Source of the DNA: JANLTX01 sp049840835 | GTDB taxonomy: Bacteria; Armatimonadota; Armatimonadia; Armatimonadales; Armatimonadaceae | Reading direction: 5' to 3' | NCBI GenBank assembly: GCA_049840835.1 | Contig: JASGJG010000001.1 | Coordinates: forward strand, 62,001 to 126,000 | DNA length: 64,000 nucleotides | Shown: positions 37,233 through 47,100 of the stretch, piece by piece | Layout of the letters: each line of letters opens with the position of its first letter | How positions within the stretch are numbered: position 1 is the first letter of the stretch | Translations under genes and position numbers: made by a program | The notes under the pieces: generated by a model | What the model was told of the DNA's origin: nothing | Database searches by the model: none | What the model saw: the letters and a program-made list of their open reading frames with translations, nothing else

Positions 37233-40200
37233 TTAATTAAGAGGATATAATTTCACGTCTGCACAGTAGTGCATATCTGGCGTTTGAACAAGCGCTTGAC
37301 CTACTGGAAGTCCTTCTAAACGCCCAACTATATCCGTCATCGTATGAGGAGGCTGTAAGTATCCTGATACTTTTTTCGATTGCGGATAGTTGGTCCGAAA
37401 CAGAATTTTTGTCCCTGCATTTTGTAAAACTTCAGGATGAAAGTCTTGCATGGTTTGAGAGGCTACAATGACGGCGATCCCAAACTTTCGACCTTCCTTC
37501 ATCAGCTTGGGAAGCGTTACATCTCGGGCAAGGCGGTGAGCTTCATCCAAAACAATACAGAGACGCAAATGTTTTGTCTCACCCCATCGAAACATATCCT
37601 TGTAGAGTTTTCGGAGAACGAAGGCACCTGCAGCGAGTTGGAGAGTTTCCATATCAACGCGGTGAAGGTCGATTACTGTGGTATTAGAATGTGTTTCAGA
37701 AAAATCGATAGTTGTACCGTTCTCGCGGAACAGGTTGAATTCAAATAGCGGTCGCACACGAGCAGTCGTATTCTTCACGCCGCGGCGCTCTAATTCCAAC
37801 TCTTTAATTCGTTGAAAGACCAAAGACATCAAAGGAATCTCAGGAATGTTTCCGCTTGATTCAACGTCAAGAAATCCTGCACTTTGATAGGAGTCTCGAA
37901 TTGCCTCATAAACGAGATCACGCTGCATATCTCCCAGGTCGCAAATGTACTGGAAAATCTCAGCCACTTGAAAGCTATTGGTTTTCCATTGGTTGCCCCC
38001 ACCTCCTAAGCTAACTTCTAACGGTGAAAATGGCAATCCCACAGCGACATCTATAACACGTGGTGACGCCATACGGGCAAAGCTGCTATTTGGGTCTGAG
38101 AACTGTCCGTGGAAATCAAGAATAAGTGAGGGCACGCGTTGTCGAGCAATTTCCGAAAGCAGGCGCAGAATTAACCAGCTTTTCCCCTGGCCAGGGATAC
38201 CCATCACAAAAAGATGAGGACTCCCTTTCACCGCGCCAACCCATGATATAGGTTCGCCTGATTGCTCATCCAAACCAAGCTCTACCTTAATATCGGCGGG
38301 CCGATGCGTGTCTTCTCGGGCAAGTGCCTCACTGTTATTGGTTTTCGTTTCCCCTGGCATCTGGTCTGGTAGGGCTGCCGCCTTGGTATCTGCTGAAAGG
38401 GTATTTAAATGTTCGCCTGTTGTTAGAGTAGTAGGCGGAATCTTTTCGGATGAGTTGGCGTTGGCCAGAGAGGAGATTTCCGACATTCGAAAACTCGTCT
38501 CTGAAGCGATTTCCATGCCTGTTAGTACCTGAATCGTAACATCACGGTGTTTGAGCGGTTTTGTCGGAGAGCCATTTAAATTCACGATAAAGCCACGGTG
38601 CCGTGATGCTAACTTCGTTATTCCCATCTCCAAACGGGTGAGACTGTCGAGGATTTCTGTATAACGCAACTCATCGGTTATATGTCCGTGTCGCCACGAT
38701 CGATCTGCATAAAAACGTAGTATAGCAGCAAGCTGACACCTTAAAACGGGAGCATCCAGGCGAGGAGGGTCAGAAAAGTACATACCACGTAATATTTTAT
38801 CTGTATTGAGTGTCTGATCTGCGATATTCTCCAATAGGCTGGTCGGGATATTATTTGCCCCTAACCTATACTTAACTTCGACAAAGTCAATGACAATCCG
38901 CTGCTTTGATGGACGTACTAATAGGATGTCACAACGGCTCTGACTATCAGAGCCCAATGAGTTTTTAGCATCCCAGAACAATCGCTTATGAGCGTCGAGT
39001 GGGACCAGAATAGTGTCTTTCAACTCCCCACGTTTGGCTAAGTAATTCGCTACAACCGCCAGACTCACTGTTTCTTTGGCAAGCGTGTCGTGACCGATTT
39101 CACCCCCACTTCCTTGTCCAATCAAGCGCAGGGCAAGCCGCCCTGACACCATTTTTAGCGTGGTCAATAATTCGGAACACGTCTCATCTGAACGGACAAT
39201 TCCAAGTTCTTCCATTGCCCCACCGAGGATATCTAAAACCTCCTCTTTGCGCTCTGTCGTCACAACGAGACGGTGTCCGAGTCCATCTACAAATTCTGGT
39301 GTGTAATCCAGAAGATAGTGACTTGCTTCTTTTGACAGGTATGTGTTTTGGGGGGCGTCATAATACTCCACTCCAAAATGGCGATCGATGGTTAAGACCC
39401 AATCCGCACAAGAGTGCAAAATGCTGACCATGCGCCGTTCCTCAGAGCCAACAGCAAGTTTCAGGGCGGGGATTTGTCCGTCACCAGGGTTACCGCCCAG
39501 GAGGAGTGTTAACACAGATAAATAACTCTTCTGTCCTTCAATGAGAAGGTCGGAGTAAGCTCGATTAACAGGATGTCGCTCAGCCACCTGATCGCCCCCA
39601 AAACGTATCCTCCTCTCCCAGACCGCTGTGTCGTTAGTGGTTGAAAAATCTGTAACAAAGTGAGTGAGGAGACCAAAAACGGAAGCACTGCTATTGCTCA
39701 CTGGTTTTAACTGGGATTCACTAACACCAAGTGTAGGCTTGTAATGGTTTAAGCAGAACGACATATGAGCATCCCCACCTGGGAGATTAGCCAGATTTGT
39801 ATATGTAAGCGGTCGTCTTGCAACCTGAATTGCTGGACGAAGATGATTGCCGCGAGATCGATTACCGCGGCGATACCACTCAGTTGAGAGAGCTTCGAGA
39901 CCAGGTGCAGGTGTCTGAACGTCCAGAGCAGTATGGGTTATTAGGTCAAGTGTTACATCACTTCGAAGTGAATCTTCTTCATCGGTTGAAGCAACAGCAA
40001 CTAACGCAGTTTCTAATGCGGAACGTAAGAATTCTCCCGAACCTGGGTTCACAGCATTAACTCGTAGCGTAGTTAAATAGCTATGAAGTTCCAGATAGTT
40101 AGCAACTTCATCGGCAGCATTCTGGGGAGGAAGGTCAGTCAGCGACGCTTCGTAATCTTCCAAACCTATCGCTCTTGCCGTTTCCGTTAGAACCGTTCCT

Positions 40201-42368
40201 GGATCGGGGGCATCCAGAGGCATCATGACCCCATGATAGAAGTTGAGGTTGTCGGCAAAAATCTCCGATTTTCTGCTGTCTCCTGGAAAAGCGAGTAACG
40301 CAGGCAGATTTAAAGGACTGATCTGGGCCAGGATACGTTCACTTATCCGCGCGTGTCGTTGCGTAACAGATAAACGCAGAACCTCTTGTCCAAGTTTATT
40401 GACCCATTCACCGTATGCGACGTACCATAGGAGGCGTAGCGGATGAGTGGGTAAAATTACGGTGGCGCGACTTTGATGTGTCAGATAGGGAAAATGAAGT
40501 GACAGAGTATCAATGCTTAGCAAGGCTGTAAGAGTCTCAGCGGAAATAGAGCTTTCCGACGATGCGAAGCTTTGGCGACGCGAATCAACGCAACCGTCCA
40601 GCAAGTCCATATATGCCTTTGCATAAGAACGCACATGACGACAGAGATTAGTGGTCAGTTCTAAAGATTCAATGAGTCCTCGCCCGCTCTGTGCTGTGAT
40701 CGAATCAAATACGTGTTGTCGTGCTTGCAGAAATCGATCCCAAACAGGAAGCAGGGACTCCTCTACCACGATAGGTAATTTCTGAAGGCGCTCGTTCGTA
40801 AGTGCATCGACGCCAACAACTGTGGCTTGGTAGCGTCCACCGAGGCGAGGGTTACCAAGAATCTCTTTCTGAAGACTTCGCAGAAAGTCCGTCGTAGCCA
40901 CACGTACTACCGTCTTATCATTGATAAGAAATGGTAAATACACTTGCTCTTTGTCTTCGGCTGCAATCGGGAGCAGACGCTGCTCTTTATCTTTTGTCCG
41001 CAAAGCCCAATTTAGGACACCATCAGGGAGACAACGAACTGTAGGCATTCGGCGGGGACGGATATTTTCTACTTCCTCACTAATGTCATTTTCCAGGTAG
41101 AAGCTCTGACTGATTCCTTCAATCGGGAACGGACCATTATCGCTGCTTTCTTCATCACTGCCTAATATTTCTGATCCGTTAATATCAAGACCAACAACAC
41201 GAATTTGAACCTTACGTACTTCAAGGTTCTCGACATCCAATTCAAGTCCCAATTTTGCAGTACGGAGGCTTCCACGAACTGTTATTTGAGGAAGTTCTAC
41301 ACCTGTTATCTCACCCGTATCATATTCGTCACGATCAGGTATCATCTCAACTCGCCATTGAGCTACATCTGTAGGCTTGATAGGTTGTGGCTGCCATTTA
41401 GCTTGAACGAATTGTTTTACTCCACATTTTGCATAGGGAATTGTTCCTGCCCCATCCTGATAAAGCCCACAGCCTGTTCGAACGACATCATTTTCGTAGA
41501 AAGGAATAACGTCGATTCGCGTTAGGTCGGAAGGCTCGGCATTCGGAAATATCCATTGCTCAAATGTCAGCTTGTCGCGCCAGGGTTCTTCAGTAAGCTG
41601 TCGAAGCCATTCACGATCTGATTGAAGACGCTTATCCAACAAGTATTGAGTAAGCTGGTTTTGGATAGTGCTGGGGGCCAGCTTCAGTGAGGCAACCCGT
41701 TCTGCTACACTGGAATACGCGCGGATAGGTCTGGCAATCCTATCCACCGACTGACGATTCAAGTCGAGGCGGCGTGTCATTTCTTCTATGTCGCCCAGAT
41801 CAGGGAGCAAACCTACCTGCCATAGTTGTTCGCCAACAGTAGGCGTAACAGGCGAATCGAGGATGCTTCCCAGAAAGCACACTATATCCTCAACAGGCAC
41901 ACGTGCACTACCCTTTAATTGTCGCAATACAGCGGCTACTGGATGCATTAATTCATTAGGAATTTCCGATCTTAGTTCCTCAATTAATCTGCGTAGGAAT
42001 GAAGGTAAATCAAATGGCGAGAAAGAGTTGCCCAGAGAACTAACTGCCACATCTTGAAGTGTGGCAGGAATAAACAGACATAAACTTGTCCGCTTGCGGT
42101 TACGAATCTCTATAGCTTTATCAGCAGGAATATGCCAATCATCTATCTGGTCGTGTGAGAGGACATATGCGTCTACATTGCTGGGTAGCAGGGCGCGTAT
42201 TGCGGCACAGGCTTCTTGGCACTCTTCGGCGCTAAGATGATCTACGCGTATACAATGCCCTAAAAGCTTACCGTTGAACTGTGTGGAAAGCTGCCGAACA
42301 AGTGAAGCGATTTTTCGGGAAACGCCATCGGCGCTATGTTCATTCACGTTGTGATCCAGGTTTTTCAT
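37233..42368 (-). CDS. 1711-aa HerA-type ATPase with PD-(D/E)xK-like region (DptH-like)
   Basis: The third and largest gene of the operon. Residues 1-1050 are mostly unrecognised with many Arg-rich helices. Around 1150-1180, RCDILLVRP and VIDFVEVKYR give the D...ExK arrangement of a PD-(D/E)xK nuclease. The C-terminal 350 residues form a HerA/FtsK-type ATPase: Walker A GIPGQGKSW near 1391, LILDFHGQF, Walker B CIVLDEAHRL near 1607 and a sensor region VIVASQTMQDF. The length and C-terminal HerA domain match DptH, the restriction subunit paired with DNA phosphorothioation. It begins 61 bp after the middle gene. An active nuclease-translocase is inferred, not shown. Confidence 0.8.
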   Translation of the reverse strand: MKNLDHNVNEHSADGVSRKIASLVRQLSTQFNGKLLGHCIRVDHLSAEECQEACAAIRALLPSNVDAYVLSHDQIDDWHIPADKAIEIRNRKRTSLCLFIPATLQDVAVSSLGNSFSPFDLPSFLRRLIEELRSEIPNELMHPVAAVLRQLKGSARVPVEDIVCFLGSILDSPVTPTVGEQLWQVGLLPDLGDIEEMTRRLDLNRQSVDRIARPIRAYSSVAERVASLKLAPSTIQNQLTQYLLDKRLQSDREWLRQLTEEPWRDKLTFEQWIFPNAEPSDLTRIDVIPFYENDVVRTGCGLYQDGAGTIPYAKCGVKQFVQAKWQPQPIKPTDVAQWRVEMIPDRDEYDTGEITGVELPQITVRGSLRTAKLGLELDVENLEVRKVQIRVVGLDINGSEILGSDEESSDNGPFPIEGISQSFYLENDISEEVENIRPRRMPTVRCLPDGVLNWALRTKDKEQRLLPIAAEDKEQVYLPFLINDKTVVRVATTDFLRSLQKEILGNPRLGGRYQATVVGVDALTNERLQKLPIVVEESLLPVWDRFLQARQHVFDSITAQSGRGLIESLELTTNLCRHVRSYAKAYMDLLDGCVDSRRQSFASSESSISAETLTALLSIDTLSLHFPYLTHQSRATVILPTHPLRLLWYVAYGEWVNKLGQEVLRLSVTQRHARISERILAQISPLNLPALLAFPGDSRKSEIFADNLNFYHGVMMPLDAPDPGTVLTETARAIGLEDYEASLTDLPPQNAADEVANYLELHSYLTTLRVNAVNPGSGEFLRSALETALVAVASTDEEDSLRSDVTLDLITHTALDVQTPAPGLEALSTEWYRRGNRSRGNHLRPAIQVARRPLTYTNLANLPGGDAHMSFCLNHYKPTLGVSESQLKPVSNSSASVFGLLTHFVTDFSTTNDTAVWERRIRFGGDQVAERHPVNRAYSDLLIEGQKSYLSVLTLLLGGNPGDGQIPALKLAVGSEERRMVSILHSCADWVLTIDRHFGVEYYDAPQNTYLSKEASHYLLDYTPEFVDGLGHRLVVTTERKEEVLDILGGAMEELGIVRSDETCSELLTTLKMVSGRLALRLIGQGSGGEIGHDTLAKETVSLAVVANYLAKRGELKDTILVPLDAHKRLFWDAKNSLGSDSQSRCDILLVRPSKQRIVIDFVEVKYRLGANNIPTSLLENIADQTLNTDKILRGMYFSDPPRLDAPVLRCQLAAILRFYADRSWRHGHITDELRYTEILDSLTRLEMGITKLASRHRGFIVNLNGSPTKPLKHRDVTIQVLTGMEIASETSFRMSEISSLANANSSEKIPPTTLTTGEHLNTLSADTKAAALPDQMPGETKTNNSEALAREDTHRPADIKVELGLDEQSGEPISWVGAVKGSPHLFVMGIPGQGKSWLILRLLSEIARQRVPSLILDFHGQFSDPNSSFARMASPRVIDVAVGLPFSPLEVSLGGGGNQWKTNSFQVAEIFQYICDLGDMQRDLVYEAIRDSYQSAGFLDVESSGNIPEIPLMSLVFQRIKELELERRGVKNTTARVRPLFEFNLFRENGTTIDFSETHSNTTVIDLHRVDMETLQLAAGAFVLRKLYKDMFRWGETKHLRLCIVLDEAHRLARDVTLPKLMKEGRKFGIAVIVASQTMQDFHPEVLQNAGTKILFRTNYPQSKKVSGYLQPPHTMTDIVGRLEGLPVGQALVQTPDMHYCADVKLYPLN

Positions 42369-42429
42369 AAATAGTTTTTTCCCTCACTTGGTATGAAGTG
42401 TGGGAACAGGTGATTACGTTGTTAGGCCA

Positions 42430-44112
42430 TCATTTCTTCGTTGAACGAGGGAAGATGCGCTGTGCATTGAAATCGTCTGACAAATCCATAAATAGACCCA
42501 TCTGGCGTAATCGCGCTTTGAGGGCGAAGAAATTGTCTTTCGCCGCTGCAGTCGCCTCGGTACTCTGGTCAAACGACGGGGGAGTATCAATTAAGATACC
42601 GTAACGATGGTGCAAAAACTTCAGAAACGCTGCCAGCGTGATGCTGCGCGGTTCTCGGCGATAAGCCTGTTCCCCACTATCTTCTTGGGCTTCGGGGGAA
42701 ATGACAGCGAGTTGTACTAACGTTTCCAGTAGGGCATCACTCATTACGTATCGCCATAGACGCCTTCCTTTTGTGTTGCCTCGAAGTAATCCATCACCAC
42801 GCCGTAGTCCACCAGTGTCAGCCATCCATTTTGCCATATTATTAATAGCGTATTTGCGTTGCATCACTACCAATATTTCTACGAGTGCTGTGAGTTCGCT
42901 CATATCTGGATGCTTTAAAATTGCACGTATTTCGGCAGGTATATTTTCTTCGTTGTCGTCTTCACCACGAAAAATATCCTCAACTGTTTGCAGATCAAGA
43001 CGTGCACTTGCTTGAATATATTCATTCTCTCGCAAATCCCATAATCCAACAATGTACTTTCCGCCAGACGCATCTTCAAGTAACGGCTTAAGCCTGCGAT
43101 TAGATGACACATAACTATGGAGGGTGCGCAACATTAATTTTGATCGTAGGAAACTTTCCATTTCTTCAAAGTCTCGGTTGACACAGGCTTGTGCTATTTG
43201 ATCACTACGACTTCCTCGTATCTGCATACAGTCTATGAACAATTCAAGCGAGGACTGCGAGTCTGTGACACTCTCGAACGCTGTACGCTTCTCACCGTGA
43301 ATTACCAGGGCATTTGATGCACGCATCAATCTTAGTGTATAGATGAAAAGTTCAAAATTGAGAAGGGCTATGAGATAGCGAGATAGGGTGGCTGTAGGGA
43401 TGCGTCGGGCATAGACAGTCAAAAAGCCTGCTACATCTTGAGCGAGATTTAACGCAGCAGAATAACAGGCAGGATGTGGTGGCTCTCTATTGACCTTATT
43501 ACTTTCTTTAGGCGCATCGAAACCATCCAGATAATAGAGTTGCAGTAATACCTCTAAGTCAAGTGCTGTAGCCCCATCATATTGCCCGTCTTTATTCATA
43601 CCTTCTTCGAGTTCCACACCACCCGCAAATGTATCTCGTACAAGTGCATCAAAGAGTCGTGCAGAAGCACCTTTATCTTGGCCACCAACGCGTAGATGAC
43701 GATTCAGTAGATAGTAAAGAAATTGGTGAGTCTGGCGGAGGCGACTCGACTGTGCGGGAAGAGAAGGCTTATAAGCCAGAAAGGAAAGTGGGCGGACATA
43801 TGCGATTTGCTCAGACCGCTTTTGCTTTCCAACAGCACTTGTGACAATAAGACTACTACGCGTCCACTTGTCCAGCAGACGATAGCCATCTTCTCCTTCA
43901 AACCCTGTAAGATTTTGATGACTTGAGAGTGCAGCCACATACCGCTGGATATCCTTAGCATCGGTGCGACTACCGCCACGATCTTTGCCGCTGGATCGTA
44001 CCAACCAAAAGAGAGCAGGGAGTAGCATTTCTACGTCGAAATTATTCATCTCGATACTAAAAAGCTCGTCAAATTTCACACCGACAAGATGCTTAGGTAG
44101 TTTAATGCTCAT
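42430..44112 (-). CDS. 560-aa middle gene of the kinase/HerA operon (DptG-like position)
   Basis: No family is recognised from sequence. The protein is largely helical, with many Arg, Leu and Glu residues, and has no catalytic motif or membrane segment. Its start overlaps the stop of the upstream gene by 4 nt (ATGA), so translation is coupled and the product is probably a complex partner. In the DptF-DptG-DptH order a mid-sized protein lies at this point, so it is a candidate DptG counterpart by position and size alone. Confidence 0.75.
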   Translation of the reverse strand: MSIKLPKHLVGVKFDELFSIEMNNFDVEMLLPALFWLVRSSGKDRGGSRTDAKDIQRYVAALSSHQNLTGFEGEDGYRLLDKWTRSSLIVTSAVGKQKRSEQIAYVRPLSFLAYKPSLPAQSSRLRQTHQFLYYLLNRHLRVGGQDKGASARLFDALVRDTFAGGVELEEGMNKDGQYDGATALDLEVLLQLYYLDGFDAPKESNKVNREPPHPACYSAALNLAQDVAGFLTVYARRIPTATLSRYLIALLNFELFIYTLRLMRASNALVIHGEKRTAFESVTDSQSSLELFIDCMQIRGSRSDQIAQACVNRDFEEMESFLRSKLMLRTLHSYVSSNRRLKPLLEDASGGKYIVGLWDLRENEYIQASARLDLQTVEDIFRGEDDNEENIPAEIRAILKHPDMSELTALVEILVVMQRKYAINNMAKWMADTGGLRRGDGLLRGNTKGRRLWRYVMSDALLETLVQLAVISPEAQEDSGEQAYRREPRSITLAAFLKFLHHRYGILIDTPPSFDQSTEATAAAKDNFFALKARLRQMGLFMDLSDDFNAQRIFPRSTKK

Positions 44113-47100
44113 ATTAGTGCCTGGATATCTTCGGTAGGTCGCATTAATGCCGAGGAGAGTGTGCTGTTACTATAATTCAGGTTTATCTCTTCCATTGAGA
44201 GTAAGGTGATTATTCCGTCTTGCTGGCGTACACCGTGTAATTTGCGCCCTGCTTCAAGCAGTAGCAGTTCCGTTGCCATCTGATTCAGTAGGAGGTTCTG
44301 AAATTGGGCAAGATCAATCACAAACGGCTGTTGTTCTTCGGCACCAGGCTCGTATCCTTCGTTGAACCGCATTAGAATCTCGAAGAGATCGAGTCCAATG
44401 ACGATACGTGCATCACTTTGTATGTGACGTAGTTCGAGAGAATTGGGCAAAATCTCGACCTTCTCCGCACGAGGCGTTATTACACGACAATCAAAATCCT
44501 CCTGCGGAAAGCGCTTGAAAACTGTAAGATCAACAATTTCATTGCGACTGGTGCGGATGCATAGGTAGCGACCATAGAGTTTTTCATCAACGATTCCATT
44601 CGCACGAGAGATAGCCTCACACAGAAATGCTCGTACCTCGCTCATCGGGAGTTTCCCCGTTACCATATTCAGGAACATGGCGAAATGGCGATAAGGTAGG
44701 AGTCCCGTCCAAGTGACAGGAGGTGAGGCATCGGATGAGAGCGAGTCGGCATTTGCTTCAAAGAACATCCGCCGCTTATTAGCTTCGTACCAGCGTTGAT
44801 TGAATGCACTGAAGCTAAGACCAGCGAGTGGCAGCGAAGATCGCCCAGGGATAGGCACCGTGAAGATATCAATAGGATTGCGGCCTTCGGAACGACGATA
44901 ATGTAGAAAACGGTCCAGTGGAGGCGTTGTGACGCCAGCAGGATCGTACGCAGCAAAATCCTTCAGATTATCTTCGGATTCGCTCTCGGGATTAAAGGCT
45001 GCCATAAAATAGAGCCTGTTATACCAATCTTCTGTAAACGTCTCCTCCTCCATCTCGCGATGAATGTCATTGCACGTAGCTGTGCCCGCTACGATGTAGG
45101 AAAGCACAGAGCGCAAATCCCGCATTGTAATATGACGCTCACCTCGAAGATGAGTAATTTGGAGGAGCGCTCTTAGCCGCTGCCGCACTACCGAACCACC
45201 GTTTTTATCTACGAGAGTGTCACGGTTGAATTTGATAGTGCATCGCTCACGGGCGCGGCACTCTTGGCACACATCCCATCCTTCAGAATCCACCATTTTG
45301 AGGAGTACCTTCTCAAAGAGATCAGCCTCTACCTCGTTACTTCCATTTCCAACCACAGAGCGTTGCTTCAAATCTACCAGAGCGATGCGCGAATCGACTT
45401 TATGGTCTTCCTGTTCCAGTAGGCGAAATACTTGTTGTCCAAGCCATCGATATTCAGGATTGTTAAGTACAAATTCTCTCAATTTTCCGTCGTTTATGGC
45501 TATTAAAGCTGTGTATGGACGTCCCGAAGGCGGCTCAATACCCCGCATTGGTTTCAAGATTTCATCGAGCAGTTCATCTGCACGTTTGCCCTTGCTTGAT
45601 TCGGAGGCATCAAAGTTTGCCGCGAAAGTATGTCCATTCAGGCTATATTTCCAACCGTTATCCAGGTCATACGAAAGGGCATCCGCGCCCGCATCTTCTA
45701 ATGCCCTGCCGAGCTTCTCCAGCCATGCTGTTTTTCCATCACCTGGATTGCCGCTGAGCAGTACAACCTGATACTTTCCTTCTAAAACGCTCGGAATCAG
45801 ATCGTTGTCAAGTCGAGTTTCAACATAGGTATCCTCAGCAAAGTCAGTATCAAGCCCACGGTTGTCCGCATTTCCGACACGACTGTTTCGGTACAGTCCC
45901 TGAATATCGCGTACCCATGGATTGTCAGCCCGATTCCCTTCGGCGGGTACACCGATTGCACGTACAGAACTTACAGATCGGAGGCTGTCTCGGAAGACTG
46001 AGGCATCTGGGTAACGATCATCGATTTTGGGAGAAATGGCACGGCGCAGAATGTGGATAAGTGCTTCGTGTATTTCTGGATTATGATCGTCAATTCGTAA
46101 AGATTCTGGGGTGACTATCTGACTTTTGTCAAAGCGTCCTTCAAGGTCTTGGGCGAATGGAAATTTTCCTGTCGCCATCCAGAAGAGGATAACTCCAAGT
46201 GCATAAGTATCACACGTTCCATTCCAGCCCATTCCGCTATCAAGTTCTGGAGCACGGAAGGCAGGAGTGCCAACCAACGTGGTATGTGCTGTAGTCGCTA
46301 TTGTGGCAAAACCGAAGTCAATAAGCTTAGGCCCAGCTTCACCCACGAGTATATTACGGGATGATATATCTCTGTGAGCGAGTCCATTCTTCTCCAATAA
46401 GCAGAGTGCATCAAGAATGGTTTCGCCGAATTCTAAAACACGAGATAGGGGCCAGGGAAATTCTTCGGATAAGTCAGATAGTGCGATACCATCCACAAAC
46501 TCCAGGCGAAGATGAAAATCAGCGCTTGGTGGACGAGCATCTAATACACGTGGAATAGCTCTATGGTGGAGTCCTTTAAGTGCGCGATATTCTGCCCCTG
46601 CGAGATGACGTGTGGTAAGAGGGTCTTTGATAACCTTTAATACTGAGCGATCCCCACCATAAAAAATGTCCGATACAAGGTAAGTTACTGCTGTTGCTCC
46701 CGCCCCAAGTATGCGCTCGACCATGAACTGGTCTGCAATCACATCTCCTACTTGGAAAACACGTCGTTCGCCATCTCGGGATGCTGGAGTGGGGGAAGGA
46801 ATCTCAACTACCTCACTTTTTATATCTGATGAATCTGGTATTCTTCTCTGATTTCCAGTCACAACACTTCGCATTAGCGATTTTCGGAGTTGATTAAGCA
46901 TTGCGCGTGCGTCATGAGCGCTTTGCCAGCGCTCACGATCATCGCCCTTCACCATTTGTTGAAGCATGTTATGGAGAGTTTGGGATTCTTCTAATCCCAA
47001 ACTTGATTCGGAAAATTGCAGTGTCGGAATGACACTTATGCCATCTGCACTGCGAAAAGATTCTGCCGATTCTCCGCTAAGCACTTCTGCCAGAATCATT

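Noticed and set aside
37042..37236. Small plus-strand frame in the gap before the HerA operon end
   Set aside because: No ribosome site, composition not protein-like and it runs to the convergent stop region.
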